Shown here: positions 55,801-64,000 of the stretch, one piece after another
Position numbering within the stretch: position 1 is the first letter of the stretch
Layout: each line of letters begins with the position of its first letter
Translations under genes and position numbers: made by a program
Assembly: GCF_003600835.1 (NCBI RefSeq)
Contig: NZ_NQYC01000001.1
Span: forward strand, 2,560,001 to 2,624,000
Direction: 5' to 3'
DNA: 64,000 nt
Source of the DNA: Bacillus sp. PK3_68
GTDB lineage: Bacteria; Bacillota; Bacilli; Bacillales; Domibacillaceae
The notes under the pieces: model-generated
What the model was told of the DNA's origin: nothing
Seen by the model: only the letters and a program-made list of their open reading frames with translations
Database searches by the model: none

Positions 55801-55903
55801 ATCGCTGCATATACTTTAGAATAAAAATGAACCAATGCCCATTCGTTCATAAATTTATGATACGGTTCAGCATAATATTAGTAACTGATCCTATTGAGAC
55901 TGT

Positions 55904-56842
55904 TCAGGAAGTGGCAGCCTCTCCATCTAGAAATGAATGAATCGCTTCTTTATTTTTATCAAACTCAATATCTAAAGTCATTCCTACATTCTCATATCTT
56001 ACATCTGTATAAGAGTCATCAATCGGAATCGTTAGCGTTTCAATTCTATCAGGCCGATGTAAAGCAAAATCTTTCATTAAATTGATAAGATCAGCACCTT
56101 GAAGATTCGTCTGAATATAAGGCTGGACAGTTCCGATGAGCTTTGGAAGCTTCATCGCGCCATTTGTGCTTAGAATCTCGTCTTTTAAAGCATTAATGAC
56201 TTCCTGCTGGCGTTTTACTCGTCCAAAATCTGATTCTGCATCCTTGCGAAAACGGGCATATCCTAATAATTCTTTTCCATTTAACCTTTGTAAGCCAGGC
56301 TTCAATGTGACACCAATATTTGCTGACATTTTCTTAGGAACATTTATTTCAATGCCATTAGGAGCAAGCGTATCAACCACACTTTCAAAGCCTTTAAAAT
56401 CAATCAAGGCATAATACTCAATATCTAAGTCGAAGTCCTTTTTTAACGTTTGGCGCAATAATTCCGGGCCACCTAAATAAAAAGCCGTATTCATTTTATA
56501 ATTTCGATACCCCGGAATTTCGGTATAAATATCCCGCATGATAGACACTAATTTTGCAGTTCCTTTTTTCCGATCATATTGTGCAACCATGATTGTGTCT
56601 GTACGAGATTTTTCCTCATCTGGACGTACATCGACTCCCAAAAGCAACACATTTACCTTGTCGAGATTTTTCTTTCCATTAAACTCAAATTCCTGATCCA
56701 TTGCGGGCCCGGCATTGTTCATGCCCTGTTGATATTGATAGATAAAATATCCGCATGCCGCTACAAGCATCATGAGCAATGTCGCAAGTACTTTTAAAAA
56801 CCTGCTTTTTCTTTTCCTTTTCAAGCGTTTTTGTCTGCTCAT
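55904..56842 (-). CDS. LytR-CpsA-Psr (LCP) family protein
   Basis: A 312-residue membrane-anchored enzyme. A very basic N-terminus (RQKRLKRKRKSRF) precedes one helix, then the LCP domain: VLLLGVDVRPDEEKSRTDTIMVAQYD, VSIMRDIYTEIPGY and GYARFRKDAESDFGRVKRQQEVI, which hold the metal- and phosphate-binding Asp and Arg residues. LCP proteins (TagT/U/V) transfer teichoic acid or other glycopolymers to peptidoglycan. The ATG at 56842 has AAAGGATTG. Single gene. Confidence 0.92.
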   Translation of the reverse strand: MSRQKRLKRKRKSRFLKVLATLLMMLVAACGYFIYQYQQGMNNAGPAMDQEFEFNGKKNLDKVNVLLLGVDVRPDEEKSRTDTIMVAQYDRKKGTAKLVSIMRDIYTEIPGYRNYKMNTAFYLGGPELLRQTLKKDFDLDIEYYALIDFKGFESVVDTLAPNGIEINVPKKMSANIGVTLKPGLQRLNGKELLGYARFRKDAESDFGRVKRQQEVINALKDEILSTNGAMKLPKLIGTVQPYIQTNLQGADLINLMKDFALHRPDRIETLTIPIDDSYTDVRYENVGMTLDIEFDKNKEAIHSFLDGEAATS

Positions 56843-56911
56843 TTTATATTCAATCCTTTTTATAGGCAATCATTTTTCTTGCTGTGCTTTACATTAAATG
56901 ATCCGTGGCAT

Positions 56912-57547
56912 CTATTTGCTTAACGAAAGCCCATTCATAATCCAACCAATAACCAGTGCGTCATCTATATATCCGACTGGAAAGAGATAATCCGGAATAC
57001 AATCAACCGTCGAAATAAAGTAGAGGAGCACACCTCCCATTAAAGCAAGTTCAACCTTCGTCCCTCTTCTCTGAGAAAACCCTTTATATATTTCCTTTAT
57101 CTGACTAATAAAAGGACCCATGCTTCCTACTTTTTTTAATTTCTCCTCAAATTTAGTCAGTATGGTTTCTGTTCCTTCTTCTGTTTGCGAAAATTGTTCG
57201 TATTTTACCAATTCTTGTTTCACGTCTTCAATACGGAACTCTTTATCCACTAAATGAGTGGATGCAAGAAGCGCCTGAATATGGTCAATCGAAGTATAAA
57301 GATCTGACTGCTTTTGGTCAACTGGATATCCCGCAGCCTTATATAATGCCCAGATAGAAACTTCAAGATGGTCAGCAAATTTCTGCAGATGATCTGGGGT
57401 TGCCTTTCGTTTTCCATTGATGATTTTTGAGATGACGGCTGTATCTACCCCGGTTAACTCACTAAACTTTCTCATAGATAAAGATTGTTCTTTCAACAGA
57501 GCTTTTAACATTGAACCTATTTCATTGCTTTTGTTTTCATCCCGCAT
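56912..57547 (-). CDS. XRE regulator fused to DUF1232
   Basis: A 211-residue protein. An HTH_3 domain covers about 10-70 (SMRKFSELTGVDTAVISKIINGKRKATPDHLQKF). A middle helical segment follows, and the C-terminus is a DUF1232/YkvA-type membrane segment, LMGGVLLYFISTVDCIPDYLFPVGYIDDALVIGWIM. So a DNA-binding head is joined to a small membrane domain. A 27-bp perfect palindrome overlapping its promoter lies 75 bp upstream, fitting self-repression. What the membrane part senses is unknown. Confidence 0.88.
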   Translation of the reverse strand: MRDENKSNEIGSMLKALLKEQSLSMRKFSELTGVDTAVISKIINGKRKATPDHLQKFADHLEVSIWALYKAAGYPVDQKQSDLYTSIDHIQALLASTHLVDKEFRIEDVKQELVKYEQFSQTEEGTETILTKFEEKLKKVGSMGPFISQIKEIYKGFSQRRGTKVELALMGGVLLYFISTVDCIPDYLFPVGYIDDALVIGWIMNGLSLSK

Positions 57548-57621
57548 ACTCTATTTTCCTTTCTATGAACTCATCAGGCATTTAAAGATTGTAAGACAGC
57601 CCAATACCTACAAATATACAA

Positions 57622-57648
57622 ATAACGTTGACAATTTGTCAACGTTAT
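57622..57648 (-). promoter_or_regulatory. Perfect palindromic operator over a sigma-A promoter
   Basis: Arms ATAACGTTGACAA flank one base and are exact complements. On the minus strand a TTGACA -35 lies inside it and TATATT follows at 18 bp, so a bound repressor would cover the promoter of the XRE-DUF1232 gene. Confidence 0.8.
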
Positions 57649-57953
57649 AGGCGGACTCCTTTTAAATTATCTATTTAATCACTGGCATCTTGTCAACAGT
57701 TAGCCAAAAAGCTGGTTGGTTAATTTTTCAATCATTAGAAGGCGGCGTTTCCAGTGAGAAAAGCAAGTCCCAGTAGTTCACAGATCGCACACGGAAAGCG
57801 TCTGCCTGCATCAAAATCAACAACCAGATATCACAGGGCCAAACAAAAAAAGCAGTCTGTCTGCCGTTTAAGCATTGACCACTTTCCTAAAAATTCTTCT
57901 ATGCTACTTAAACCATTCCCTATGAGACGGTTCGCCGTACTACACTTAAATCC
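57649..57953. other. Non-coding gap upstream of the XRE gene
   Basis: Between the XRE-DUF1232 operator and the alkA-ogt stop. An open frame at 57754-58026 overlaps alkA-ogt on the other strand and has no supported start. No terminator for alkA-ogt was found. Confidence 0.4.
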
Positions 57954-59341
57954 CTACTTCTGTTTCCTGTTGCAGGACTTCTCATGCTGGAGCAGCCACT
58001 CTTTTCTCCACAGCCCTCCTGCATAGCCAGTTAATGTCCCATTAGAACCAATAATTCTGTGGCAGGGAATGACAATACTTAGCTTATTTTTTCCATTTGC
58101 ACTTCCTACAGCTCTAATAGCTTTTTGATTTCCAATAGAAACAGCAATATCCTTGTAAGATCCCGTTTCTGCATACGGAATTTCTTTTAATGCTTCCCAT
58201 ACTTTTTTTTGAAAATCAGTTCCTTCAAATTGATAAGGAAATGTAAATTCATAGCGATCGCCTTTAAAATATTCGTCAAGTTGGTTATAGCATTCTGCTA
58301 AAACTGGAGGAGTGTCCGGTTGTAAAACATTCACCTTTTTATCCTCTTCAGAGAACAGAATAGAAAGGATCACTTCATCAGTACCAAGTATTTCGATTAC
58401 GCCAATTGGCGATTCATAATCTAATTTATATTTTTTGTCATATAAAGACCTCCAAAGATAAAAGGTAGCGTATGCCTGCCAGCCTTTCCATCCCAATGCT
58501 AATTCTTCAATTTCTTTTATAGTCGGCTTCTTCTTAAGTCCTAGCAGATTCTTCAATGCATGATGAAGTCCGACATCTGTTATTGGGAAGGAAGAAGTAT
58601 CGTGTAGACATTTCATCATTACATAATCTGCCGTCCATGCTCCAACCCCTCTTATCGCCATTAATGATTTTTTTATTTGCTGGTAATCTTTTTGCTGGAG
58701 CAGCCATTCCTTTGTTAATTCTCCATTTGTCATGGCTTTCGCAATGCCAATAATATATTCAGCCTTCCTAGCAGAAAATTGAAGTTCCCTTAAATCATCC
58801 ACACTTACAGAAGCAATTTTTTCAAATGAGGGGAATATCCAAAATATTTCTCCCTCAAAAACTAGGCACTCGCCAAAGTGTTCAACGAAGCGTCTCTTTA
58901 ATGTGTAAGCAAATGCTAAATTAATTTGCTGTCCGATAATTGCCCACACTAATGCTTCAAATAAATCCGGTATACATATAATCCGTAGCCCATCATATTG
59001 ATGAGCAAGTTTTTTAAAATTTGATCTTGGTGAGCTGCCCGATAAAATCCTTCTACATCCTGCTCCAAATCAAACCATTCCCAAATGTACTCCCCCACTT
59101 TTTGGCGAGAGGGACCAGAGGGAGTGCTTATTAGAAATTCAACCTTTATCGAATGATTGATGTATCCAATTTTACATAAAATCAAAGATTCATCCACTTT
59201 TATCAGTTTAACGATAGATTTCCCTTTCATTTGATGAAGCACTTCCTGATTGGACCTTCCTAAAAAAGTAAGACATTCTTCAAAATTAAATTCCTTAGGA
59301 GGATAAATCTCTATATAAGATCCATAATCAGCCCAATTCAT
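57954..59341 (-). pseudogene. AlkA DNA glycosylase fused to O6-alkylguanine methyltransferase, frameshifted
   Basis: One gene of about 462 residues split by a frameshift. The first part (from the ATG at 59341) is the AlkA N-terminal domain. After one base missing in the C3 run at 58989-58991 it continues with CIPDLFEALVWAIIGQQINL, the helix-hairpin-helix MAIRGVGAWTADYVMMK and the catalytic Asp of ITDVGL. The last 170 residues are an Ogt/AdaB domain with IPCHRIIGSNGTLTGYAGG, whose Cys accepts the alkyl group. It removes alkylated bases by two routes. The start overlaps the adaA stop by 14 bp. A broken gene would still give an Ogt-containing fragment only if re-initiated. Confidence 0.88.
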
Positions 59342-59900
59342 TTAGGAATCCCTTTCGATATTCACTCGGTGAACAGTTTTTTAAGCTTCGAAACACTTTA
59401 TAAAAATTAGAAGGACTTTGAAATCCTACCTCATAGCAGATCTCCAGATTCGTAAGGGCTGTGCATTTGAGAAGATAGGCTGCTTTATCGATACGTATCT
59501 TTTCTAAATAAGTACGAGGAGTCTCAGAGGTTTCTTGTTTAAATAAGCGTTCCAAATAAAAGGGACTTAGACCGACTTCTGCCGCTATATCTTTTAATAT
59601 CAGGTTTTGTTTATAATGATTGACCAGAAACGTAATGATGTCTCTGACAATCTCCATATGCGGGGATTGCTCAACTTCCGGCCGACACCTCTTACAAGCG
59701 CGAAAACCAGCTTTTTCTACTTCATTTATGTCGGTGTAAAATTCCACATTCATTTTTTTGGGTTTCCTTGACCTGCAGGAAGGACGGCAATATATTCTGG
59801 TTGTTTTCACGGCTGTAAAAAATAATCCATCATACTTACGGTCACAAGCCATAATTTTCTCCCACATCTCTTCGAATGAAAGATTAATAGTATTCACCAT
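59328..59900 (-). CDS. adaA: Ada-type methylphosphotriester-DNA methyltransferase/activator
   Basis: A 190-residue AdaA. The N-terminal zinc domain has the four Cys in YCRPSCRSRKPKK and ACKRCRPE, the first accepting methyl from phosphotriesters; the C-terminal AraC-type domain has LKDIAAEVGLSPFYLERLFKQ and the second helix-turn-helix in NLEICYEVGFQSPSNFYKVFRS. Methylated AdaA activates its own operon, here including alkA-ogt. The ATG at 59900 has AGGAGAGGG and lies one base after the stop of the PEP-mutase-like gene, so the three genes are probably one transcript. Confidence 0.93.
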   Translation of the reverse strand: MVNTINLSFEEMWEKIMACDRKYDGLFFTAVKTTRIYCRPSCRSRKPKKMNVEFYTDINEVEKAGFRACKRCRPEVEQSPHMEIVRDIITFLVNHYKQNLILKDIAAEVGLSPFYLERLFKQETSETPRTYLEKIRIDKAAYLLKCTALTNLEICYEVGFQSPSNFYKVFRSLKNCSPSEYRKGFLNELG

Positions 59901-59901
59901 A

Positions 59902-60540
59902 TTACATCCCTCTCCTTCCTGCACTGGGCGCATTTTCATACAAATGGGAAGTATCCATATACTCTACTAATTTACCAGCAGGCTCTTTTAATCCGGGGAC
60001 AAGAATTTCACTAGCGCCACTCTCCACATACGCCCTTGCTCGTTCTATTGTTTCTATCAAAGGGTTTCGGCTTTGAAAGTAATTATCTATTCTGGCGTTA
60101 CTATAAAAATATTTATAATCATTATGGTCTAGCGCTACTCTTATTTTTTCTAGAAGATGAGCGTGCTGTAAAACCTCTCTTAAGTCCATTGATTTTTTCA
60201 ATGAATCTTCCATATTGATGCCCGCCACCCCGACATCTGCCGTTCTAAAAACATTTTCTATAATCATGTTCGCGTCTTCGCTATATCCGGCCTCAATATC
60301 GGCTGAAACAGAAATTTTCACATTCTCTACTATAGTTTTGATGATTCCTAAATGTCTGTCAAATCCCATCCATTCTCCATCTGAAAATCCTAGTGAATTT
60401 GCGATACTCCAACTGGTCGTGCCGATTGCTTTGAACCCTGCTTTTTCAAGTATTAAGGCTGAAAGTAAGTCCCAAGCATTTCCTATGAATAATAATTCCT
60501 TTGAGGAAGGCCACTCATTGAATTCCTGAATCTTCTTCAT
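59902..60540 (-). CDS. PEP mutase/isocitrate lyase family protein, shortened at the C-terminus
   Basis: A 212-residue protein with the family barrel start FIGNAWDLLSALILEKAGFKAIGTTSWSIANSLGF, the metal-binding SADIEAGY, and GVAGINMED. It stops soon after EILVPGLKEP, where relatives run 40-60 residues further through LGVxRxSxG. Its last codons overlap the ribosome site of adaA, with the stop one base before that start. This looks like a truncation created when the repair genes joined here. Activity is doubtful. Relatives cleave C-C or P-C bonds of 2-oxo or phosphono acids; the substrate is unknown. Confidence 0.8.
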   Translation of the reverse strand: MKKIQEFNEWPSSKELLFIGNAWDLLSALILEKAGFKAIGTTSWSIANSLGFSDGEWMGFDRHLGIIKTIVENVKISVSADIEAGYSEDANMIIENVFRTADVGVAGINMEDSLKKSMDLREVLQHAHLLEKIRVALDHNDYKYFYSNARIDNYFQSRNPLIETIERARAYVESGASEILVPGLKEPAGKLVEYMDTSHLYENAPSAGRRGM

Positions 60541-60718
60541 TTCAGCTCCCCCTAATATTTGTTGGATTCATTTTAACAAGTAACCTCTCTCCAATTCGTC
60601 CTCATTCTTGCTCTTATGGTCTGTCTTAAGAGAACCTGGTAAGATACAAAAGAGATTTTATTTAAAGGTGTTATATGGATGACTTTAGCTAATCCTCAAA
60701 TTTTTTAACTACAAATTA

Positions 60719-60744
60719 AAGGCTGAATCCTAAGGTTCAGCCTT
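60719..60744 (-). terminator. Probable terminator after the YcgL-like gene
   Basis: AAGGCTGAAtCC and its complement form a 12-bp stem, ending nine bases from the stop, with minus-strand tail TAATTTG. Confidence 0.65.
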
Positions 60745-60753
60745 AACCAAGCA

Positions 60754-61539
60754 TTATTTCCACACTTCCTCCAATGTGCTTCTAAACAACTCATTTAACT
60801 TATGGGTTGGGTCCTTCCTTTCAGCAGTGAGCGTTTTAGCATATTCTTCGAGACGTCCAATCTCATTTTCTACAAAATCGGTTATCACTTGAATACGAGG
60901 TTCATGATCTAACTCATCACCTATTATCTTTCGTTTTAAAAGATGTTCAACCTCATTTTTTAATTCACCTTCTGGAATGATGTCTTCTACTAATTCATGA
61001 AAGCTAATTGGAGGTGTCATATTATATGCCTCAATCCACTTACAAGCCAGTATAGGGCGCAGTACGTAGAAGTACTTTTTTATTCTTACTTCCGGCCCCT
61101 GCAGGTAGTGGCGATAGTTAGTTTTCGCCATATTTAAATAATGGTACAAAATAGAATTTGGATAAAAAACTTCAGGTTCCAAAGATCTCATGCTATCGAT
61201 AAATGAGTACTTTTGATAATAAATTATATTGCTTCTCAGCCATTCCAAAAGAGGCGGATTGTTTTTTCTAAAAAGTCGCAGCGCCTTTGTTATTTCCCAA
61301 CCGCTAATATCTAACAAATCATTAATGGGCTCTTCTATCACATCTCTCTTGTTGCCAATTCCTTGCGGGTCAATAGAAAGATACCATTCTGGTCGGTGAA
61401 TATAAATAAATCGGACATCAAAATCACTATCTTTCGAAGGAAATCCCCACGCTCTGCTTCCAGCTTCCACAGCATATAAAATCTTTACTTGTGCTCTCTC
61501 TTCTATTGCTGCTAATTTATTTTGAATGATTTCATTCAT
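60754..61539 (-). CDS. ycgL: YcgL-like nucleotidyltransferase
   Basis: A 261-residue protein of the COG3541/RlaP-type nucleotidyltransferases. The active-site signature is AVEAGSRAWGFPSKDSDFDVRFIYI, with the two catalytic Asp in DFD. A helical C-terminal half follows. B. subtilis YcgL is of the same length. Some relatives sit in RNA-repair operons; here no ligase or RNA-repair gene is nearby. The ATG has AGGCGAAC. Function unknown. Confidence 0.85.
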   Translation of the reverse strand: MNEIIQNKLAAIEERAQVKILYAVEAGSRAWGFPSKDSDFDVRFIYIHRPEWYLSIDPQGIGNKRDVIEEPINDLLDISGWEITKALRLFRKNNPPLLEWLRSNIIYYQKYSFIDSMRSLEPEVFYPNSILYHYLNMAKTNYRHYLQGPEVRIKKYFYVLRPILACKWIEAYNMTPPISFHELVEDIIPEGELKNEVEHLLKRKIIGDELDHEPRIQVITDFVENEIGRLEEYAKTLTAERKDPTHKLNELFRSTLEEVWK

Positions 61540-61647
61540 TGGTTCGCCTCCTTATAAAGTTAATCATGCTTAGAACTTTTTTAAAGTGTTTCTAACCGTC
61601 CAGAGACATTTATCCTTTTCCAAGTGTGCGAAAATAAGGGCAACTGC

Positions 61648-62609
61648 CTATGAGAAATATACGCATAACCTCTCCTGTAAATCTGCTAAGACTTCTTGTG
61701 GCACTTCCCTGACCTTGATATCCTCACCTAGGAAAAGCAGCCAATTTGTCATTTCTGTCAATTCTTCGGAATGATTAACATCGATAAAAGTCTTTAGAAT
61801 GGCTGTGGTTTGGTAAGGATTTGTATAGGAAATAGAAACTTTTAAAGGGTGGTATTTTTTAAATTGAGCAATCGCTTTTGGACCAAGTTCAAGGACAAGG
61901 TTGATTGCTTCCTCCTGCTTACTTAGTTTTTCTAAAATTTTTTTCTTGCTTACTCTTTTTTCGTCGGGTAAGGTTCAGCATGAATAAGATTATCGACAGG
62001 AAAAATCCGCTTCTTTTCTTCCTTTAAGTCAAAGCCTTCAATCAGCCAAAGGCTTTTTTCACGATAAAGGTGCAAGAGATAAATCGAATAAGACTTTACT
62101 ACCTTCTCTTCTTTGATGGTGATCAATAAGTAGCTATCCAGAAGCAGGACTTGGATGAGTTTTTCTAACATAGGATGAGGGAGGTCTGACAGATCAAGCA
62201 AGTCAGGATTATTCGGGTTGGTCCCTTCAAATAGCAAGATTTGATTTAAAAGAACGAGGGTCTCTTGCTGGTTTTCTGAGAGGAGGCCTAATAGTTTTTC
62301 AGCTAAAGACTGACGGCTCTTTAGATAGGGAAGTTGTTGATTTCTTGTAGCCATAAAGGCAATAAAAAGAGCTTTGACCTCATTGCTGGTAAAGCGAACA
62401 TCGGGCAAGACAGAGTTGTGCATGACACAATATCCTCCATCCCTTCCAACTTCAGCGACAAGCGGCATCCCCATAGCCTCAATTTCTCTAATATCTCTAA
62501 TAGCGGTTGAACGAGAGATATTAAATTCGCGCATGATTTCAGAAACGGTAAAGTGGGAGCGGTTGTTGATATACCGCATTATGGTGTTAATCCGTTCAAC
62601 TTTTTTCAT
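61648..62609 (-). pseudogene. HTH-WYL transcriptional regulator (YafY-like), frameshifted
   Basis: About 320 residues when repaired. The N-terminal HTH (FTVSEIMREFNISRSTAIRDIREIEAMGMPLV) is followed by the GGYCV wing and a WYL-type ligand domain (SIYLLHLYREKSLWLIEGFDLKEEKKRIFPVDNL). The frame stops at 61950, but the next frame continues with SKKKILEKLSKQEEAIN and the family tail through YHPLKVSISYTNPYQTTAI to 61648. One base missing in the T6 run at 61956-61961 explains it. The ATG has TAGGAGTTC. It is divergent from two small genes that it probably controls. Confidence 0.85.
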
Positions 62610-62719
62610 CCGAACTCCTAAACAGTATCATTTTTTGACATAATTTAAGGCTATCATATACCTATCAAGTGAAGACTACAAGTCATTTGATAAATCTAAA
62701 AAAGAGGAAGGTTTTGACT

Positions 62720-63199
62720 ATGACAAATTATACCCTCGAAGAAAAAGACAGCTTTATCGTTTTAGGTTTTGGAACTGAGCTTACGAGCGACTACACAGAC
62801 TCTGCTGGCTTAAACAAGGAAAAGGCCGACTTTTGGCAGGCCTTCAGCCAAGATGGAAGGCTTGATGCTTTAAAAGCTATAGCTATAAATGACTACGTTT
62901 TTGCCGTGAACGAAGCCGTAAATAGCAAGATGATGCATTATGCTGGCGTTATGACAGAGGAAGCGGCATCAGAAGAAGCCAGAGTCATCCAATTTCCTAA
63001 GGGAAAATACTTAGTCGTGAAAGGGGAAGGGAAAACGGCTGGTGAATTGGAGAATAAGCTTACTGGCATTGCCTTTGGTCAAGTCTTGCCTGAAGCAAAG
63101 GACTTTGCTTATGTTGGCGGGCCAAATGCAACGGTTGAAATGGGTCAGCGAAACGGCTTGGTATTTGGTGAAATGTGGATTCCTGTTGTAGGGAAATAA
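62720..63199 (+). CDS. GyrI-like effector-binding domain protein
   Basis: A 159-residue stand-alone protein of the GyrI-like/AraC effector-binding fold: MTNYTLEEKDSFIVLGFGTEL opens the first repeat, and KGKYLVVKGEGKTAGELENKLTG with FGEMWIPV closes the second. Such domains bind or hydrolyse small cationic or amphipathic compounds. The ATG at 62720 has GAGGAAGG; the earlier frame lacks a site. It is divergent from the WYL regulator and forms an operon with the next gene. Confidence 0.82.
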   Translation: MTNYTLEEKDSFIVLGFGTELTSDYTDSAGLNKEKADFWQAFSQDGRLDALKAIAINDYVFAVNEAVNSKMMHYAGVMTEEAASEEARVIQFPKGKYLVVKGEGKTAGELENKLTGIAFGQVLPEAKDFAYVGGPNATVEMGQRNGLVFGEMWIPVVGK

Positions 63200-63221
63200 A
63201 GGAATAAAAGGAGGAAGGAAA

Positions 63222-63686
63222 ATGGCCTATGTCGTTGATTTTAAAAATGTTTCTACGGTTGGTGTAGAGTCTTCACCTGTAGTAGACGCACTTGCTGGTT
63301 TGCGTGCTAATGAAGCCCGTTACTTTATGAACAAATACAAGCATGAATTTACGGTTGTGCCAGCTAGCGAGTCCTGTGAGACGCTTAATTATGTGAACCG
63401 GATTTTAAAAGAAGAACGGGATATTGAGTTTGCGGCCAAGCCTTTAGAAACGTCACGTTTTCAAGTAGAAAATATCAAAATGGCTTACATCTTTTATGAG
63501 GATGGTCTTGTTGTCAACGTCATGTATACAGTTGATGTCCCTAAAAAGCGGGCCGTCGGCTTTAAGCTTTCTGAAGGGATGGAAGTGCCAAAGGAGTTAG
63601 AAGGAAAGTTTAAGTTTGCCAGGCAAAAGTCTAAACTAGCTGGAACCATTCGAGGCTCATTTTTTGTAATTAAAGGAGCCTATTAA
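63222..63686 (+). CDS. Conserved small protein of unknown function
   Basis: A 154-residue soluble protein beginning MAYVVDFKNVSTVGVESSPV and containing GLRANEARYFMNKYKHEFTVVP and KFKFARQKSKLAGTIRGSFFVIKG. I recall similar proteins next to GyrI-like and WYL genes in streptococci, suggesting the trio moves together; no function is known. The ATG has AAAGGAGGAAGG. No membrane segment or signal peptide. Confidence 0.75.
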   Translation: MAYVVDFKNVSTVGVESSPVVDALAGLRANEARYFMNKYKHEFTVVPASESCETLNYVNRILKEERDIEFAAKPLETSRFQVENIKMAYIFYEDGLVVNVMYTVDVPKKRAVGFKLSEGMEVPKELEGKFKFARQKSKLAGTIRGSFFVIKGAY

Positions 63687-63830
63687 TGCAAGCAAAAATG
63701 CAAATAAAGGAATTCAGTCATTTTTAGCAGTGGGTCATTCTTTTTCTTTATTTAGATAAAAAATCTAATTCAGTCTAGGAGCAAAATAAGCATTCATGCA
63801 ACGAATGCTCACCTAGGCATTCAAATAACC
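63687..63830. other. Gap before the terminator
   Basis: A hairpin (GCATTC and GAATGC, about 63790-63808) is seen; no gene is supported. Confidence 0.4.
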
Positions 63831-63875
63831 AAACAGCACCTCTCCATCCAATTAGTGAGTGCTGTTATTTTTTTT
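63831..63875 (+). terminator. Intrinsic terminator after the 63-kb small genes
   Basis: AACAGCAC pairs with GTGCTGTT over a long loop, followed by ATTTTTTTT. Confidence 0.7.
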
Positions 63876-64000
63876 GCAAAAATTCCATTTACTCATGGTA
63901 CTGTTCACCATCATGCATCTAAATGAAGTTTTTAAACTGGTTTTCACTATTAGATTTTCATTAAAGCCTTCTCCTTACTCCAATAAATTTTTGTTCCTTG

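Noticed and set aside
57754-58026. Open frame of 90 codons on the plus strand
   Set aside because: It overlaps the alkA-ogt coding end on the other strand and lacks a start signal.
1-64000. CRISPR array, prophage, insertion sequence, tRNA or rRNA genes
   Set aside because: No regularly spaced repeats, transposase, integrase or structural phage genes, and no recognisable tRNA or rRNA sequence were seen on either strand.

Overview
The window looks like a chromosomal segment of a low-to-mid GC Bacillaceae bacterium (Bacillus or a close genus). The evidence is Bacillus-type Shine-Dalgarno sequences (AAGGAGG with ATG, GTG or TTG starts), close relatives of B. subtilis genes (RsbQ, HmoA, YtcD/YtbD/YtbE, LytS/LytT, BcrC, YcgL), CcpA-type cre sites, and U-tailed hairpin terminators. 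No rRNA, tRNA, CRISPR array, prophage or insertion sequence was seen.

Layout. 0-3.3 kb: end of an SDR gene, then a cytochrome bd-type quinol oxidase pair (cydA frameshifted, cydB intact). 3.3-9.6 kb: a tandem glycine riboswitch ahead of an IscA-like gene and purU; then a methyltransferase, a fused MsrAB, an aldehyde dehydrogenase and a divergent HPr-kinase-like protein. 10.1-17.4 kb: six tightly spaced minus-strand genes, which are the most interesting block: DNA methyltransferase, SDR reductase, membrane GGDEF-EAL protein, tandem 6-pyruvoyl-tetrahydropterin-synthase fusion, RsbQ hydrolase, and an RsbP-like PAS domain carrying GGDEF instead of a phosphatase. It reads as a pterin / RsbQ / cyclic-di-GMP signalling locus. 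17.7-21.7 kb: LytS-LytT and a CstA-family carrier behind a cre-like site, probably for pyruvate. 21.9-28.3 kb: FMN hydroxy-acid oxidase, a BcrC-like phosphatase, and a 3-hydroxybutyrate module (GntP permease, dehydrogenase, sigma-54 activator) with a complete control region: -24/-12 promoter, cre site and three upstream palindromes.

28.5-45 kb is mixed: RluF-like pseudouridine synthase, SDR, methylmalonate-semialdehyde dehydrogenase, quinone reductase/MarR pair, two orphan sensor kinases, SelO, an amino-acid permease, a conserved unknown protein, and a Crp-family regulator divergent from an MFS carrier. 45-53 kb: Ohr, HmoA, a heterodimeric ABC exporter with PadR regulator, and a chemotaxis receptor. 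53-64 kb: ytcD/ytbD/ytbE, an LCP protein, an XRE-DUF1232 regulator under a perfect palindrome, an alkylation-repair operon (adaA, alkA-ogt fusion) behind a shortened PEP-mutase gene, a YcgL nucleotidyltransferase, and a WYL regulator divergent from two small genes.

Seven genes (cydA, the PAS-GGDEF gene, cstA, marR, the amino-acid permease, alkA-ogt, the WYL regulator) each carry exactly one missing base in a homopolymer run. The uniform pattern suggests sequencing error rather than gene decay. All functions are inferred from sequence reading alone; no database search was run.
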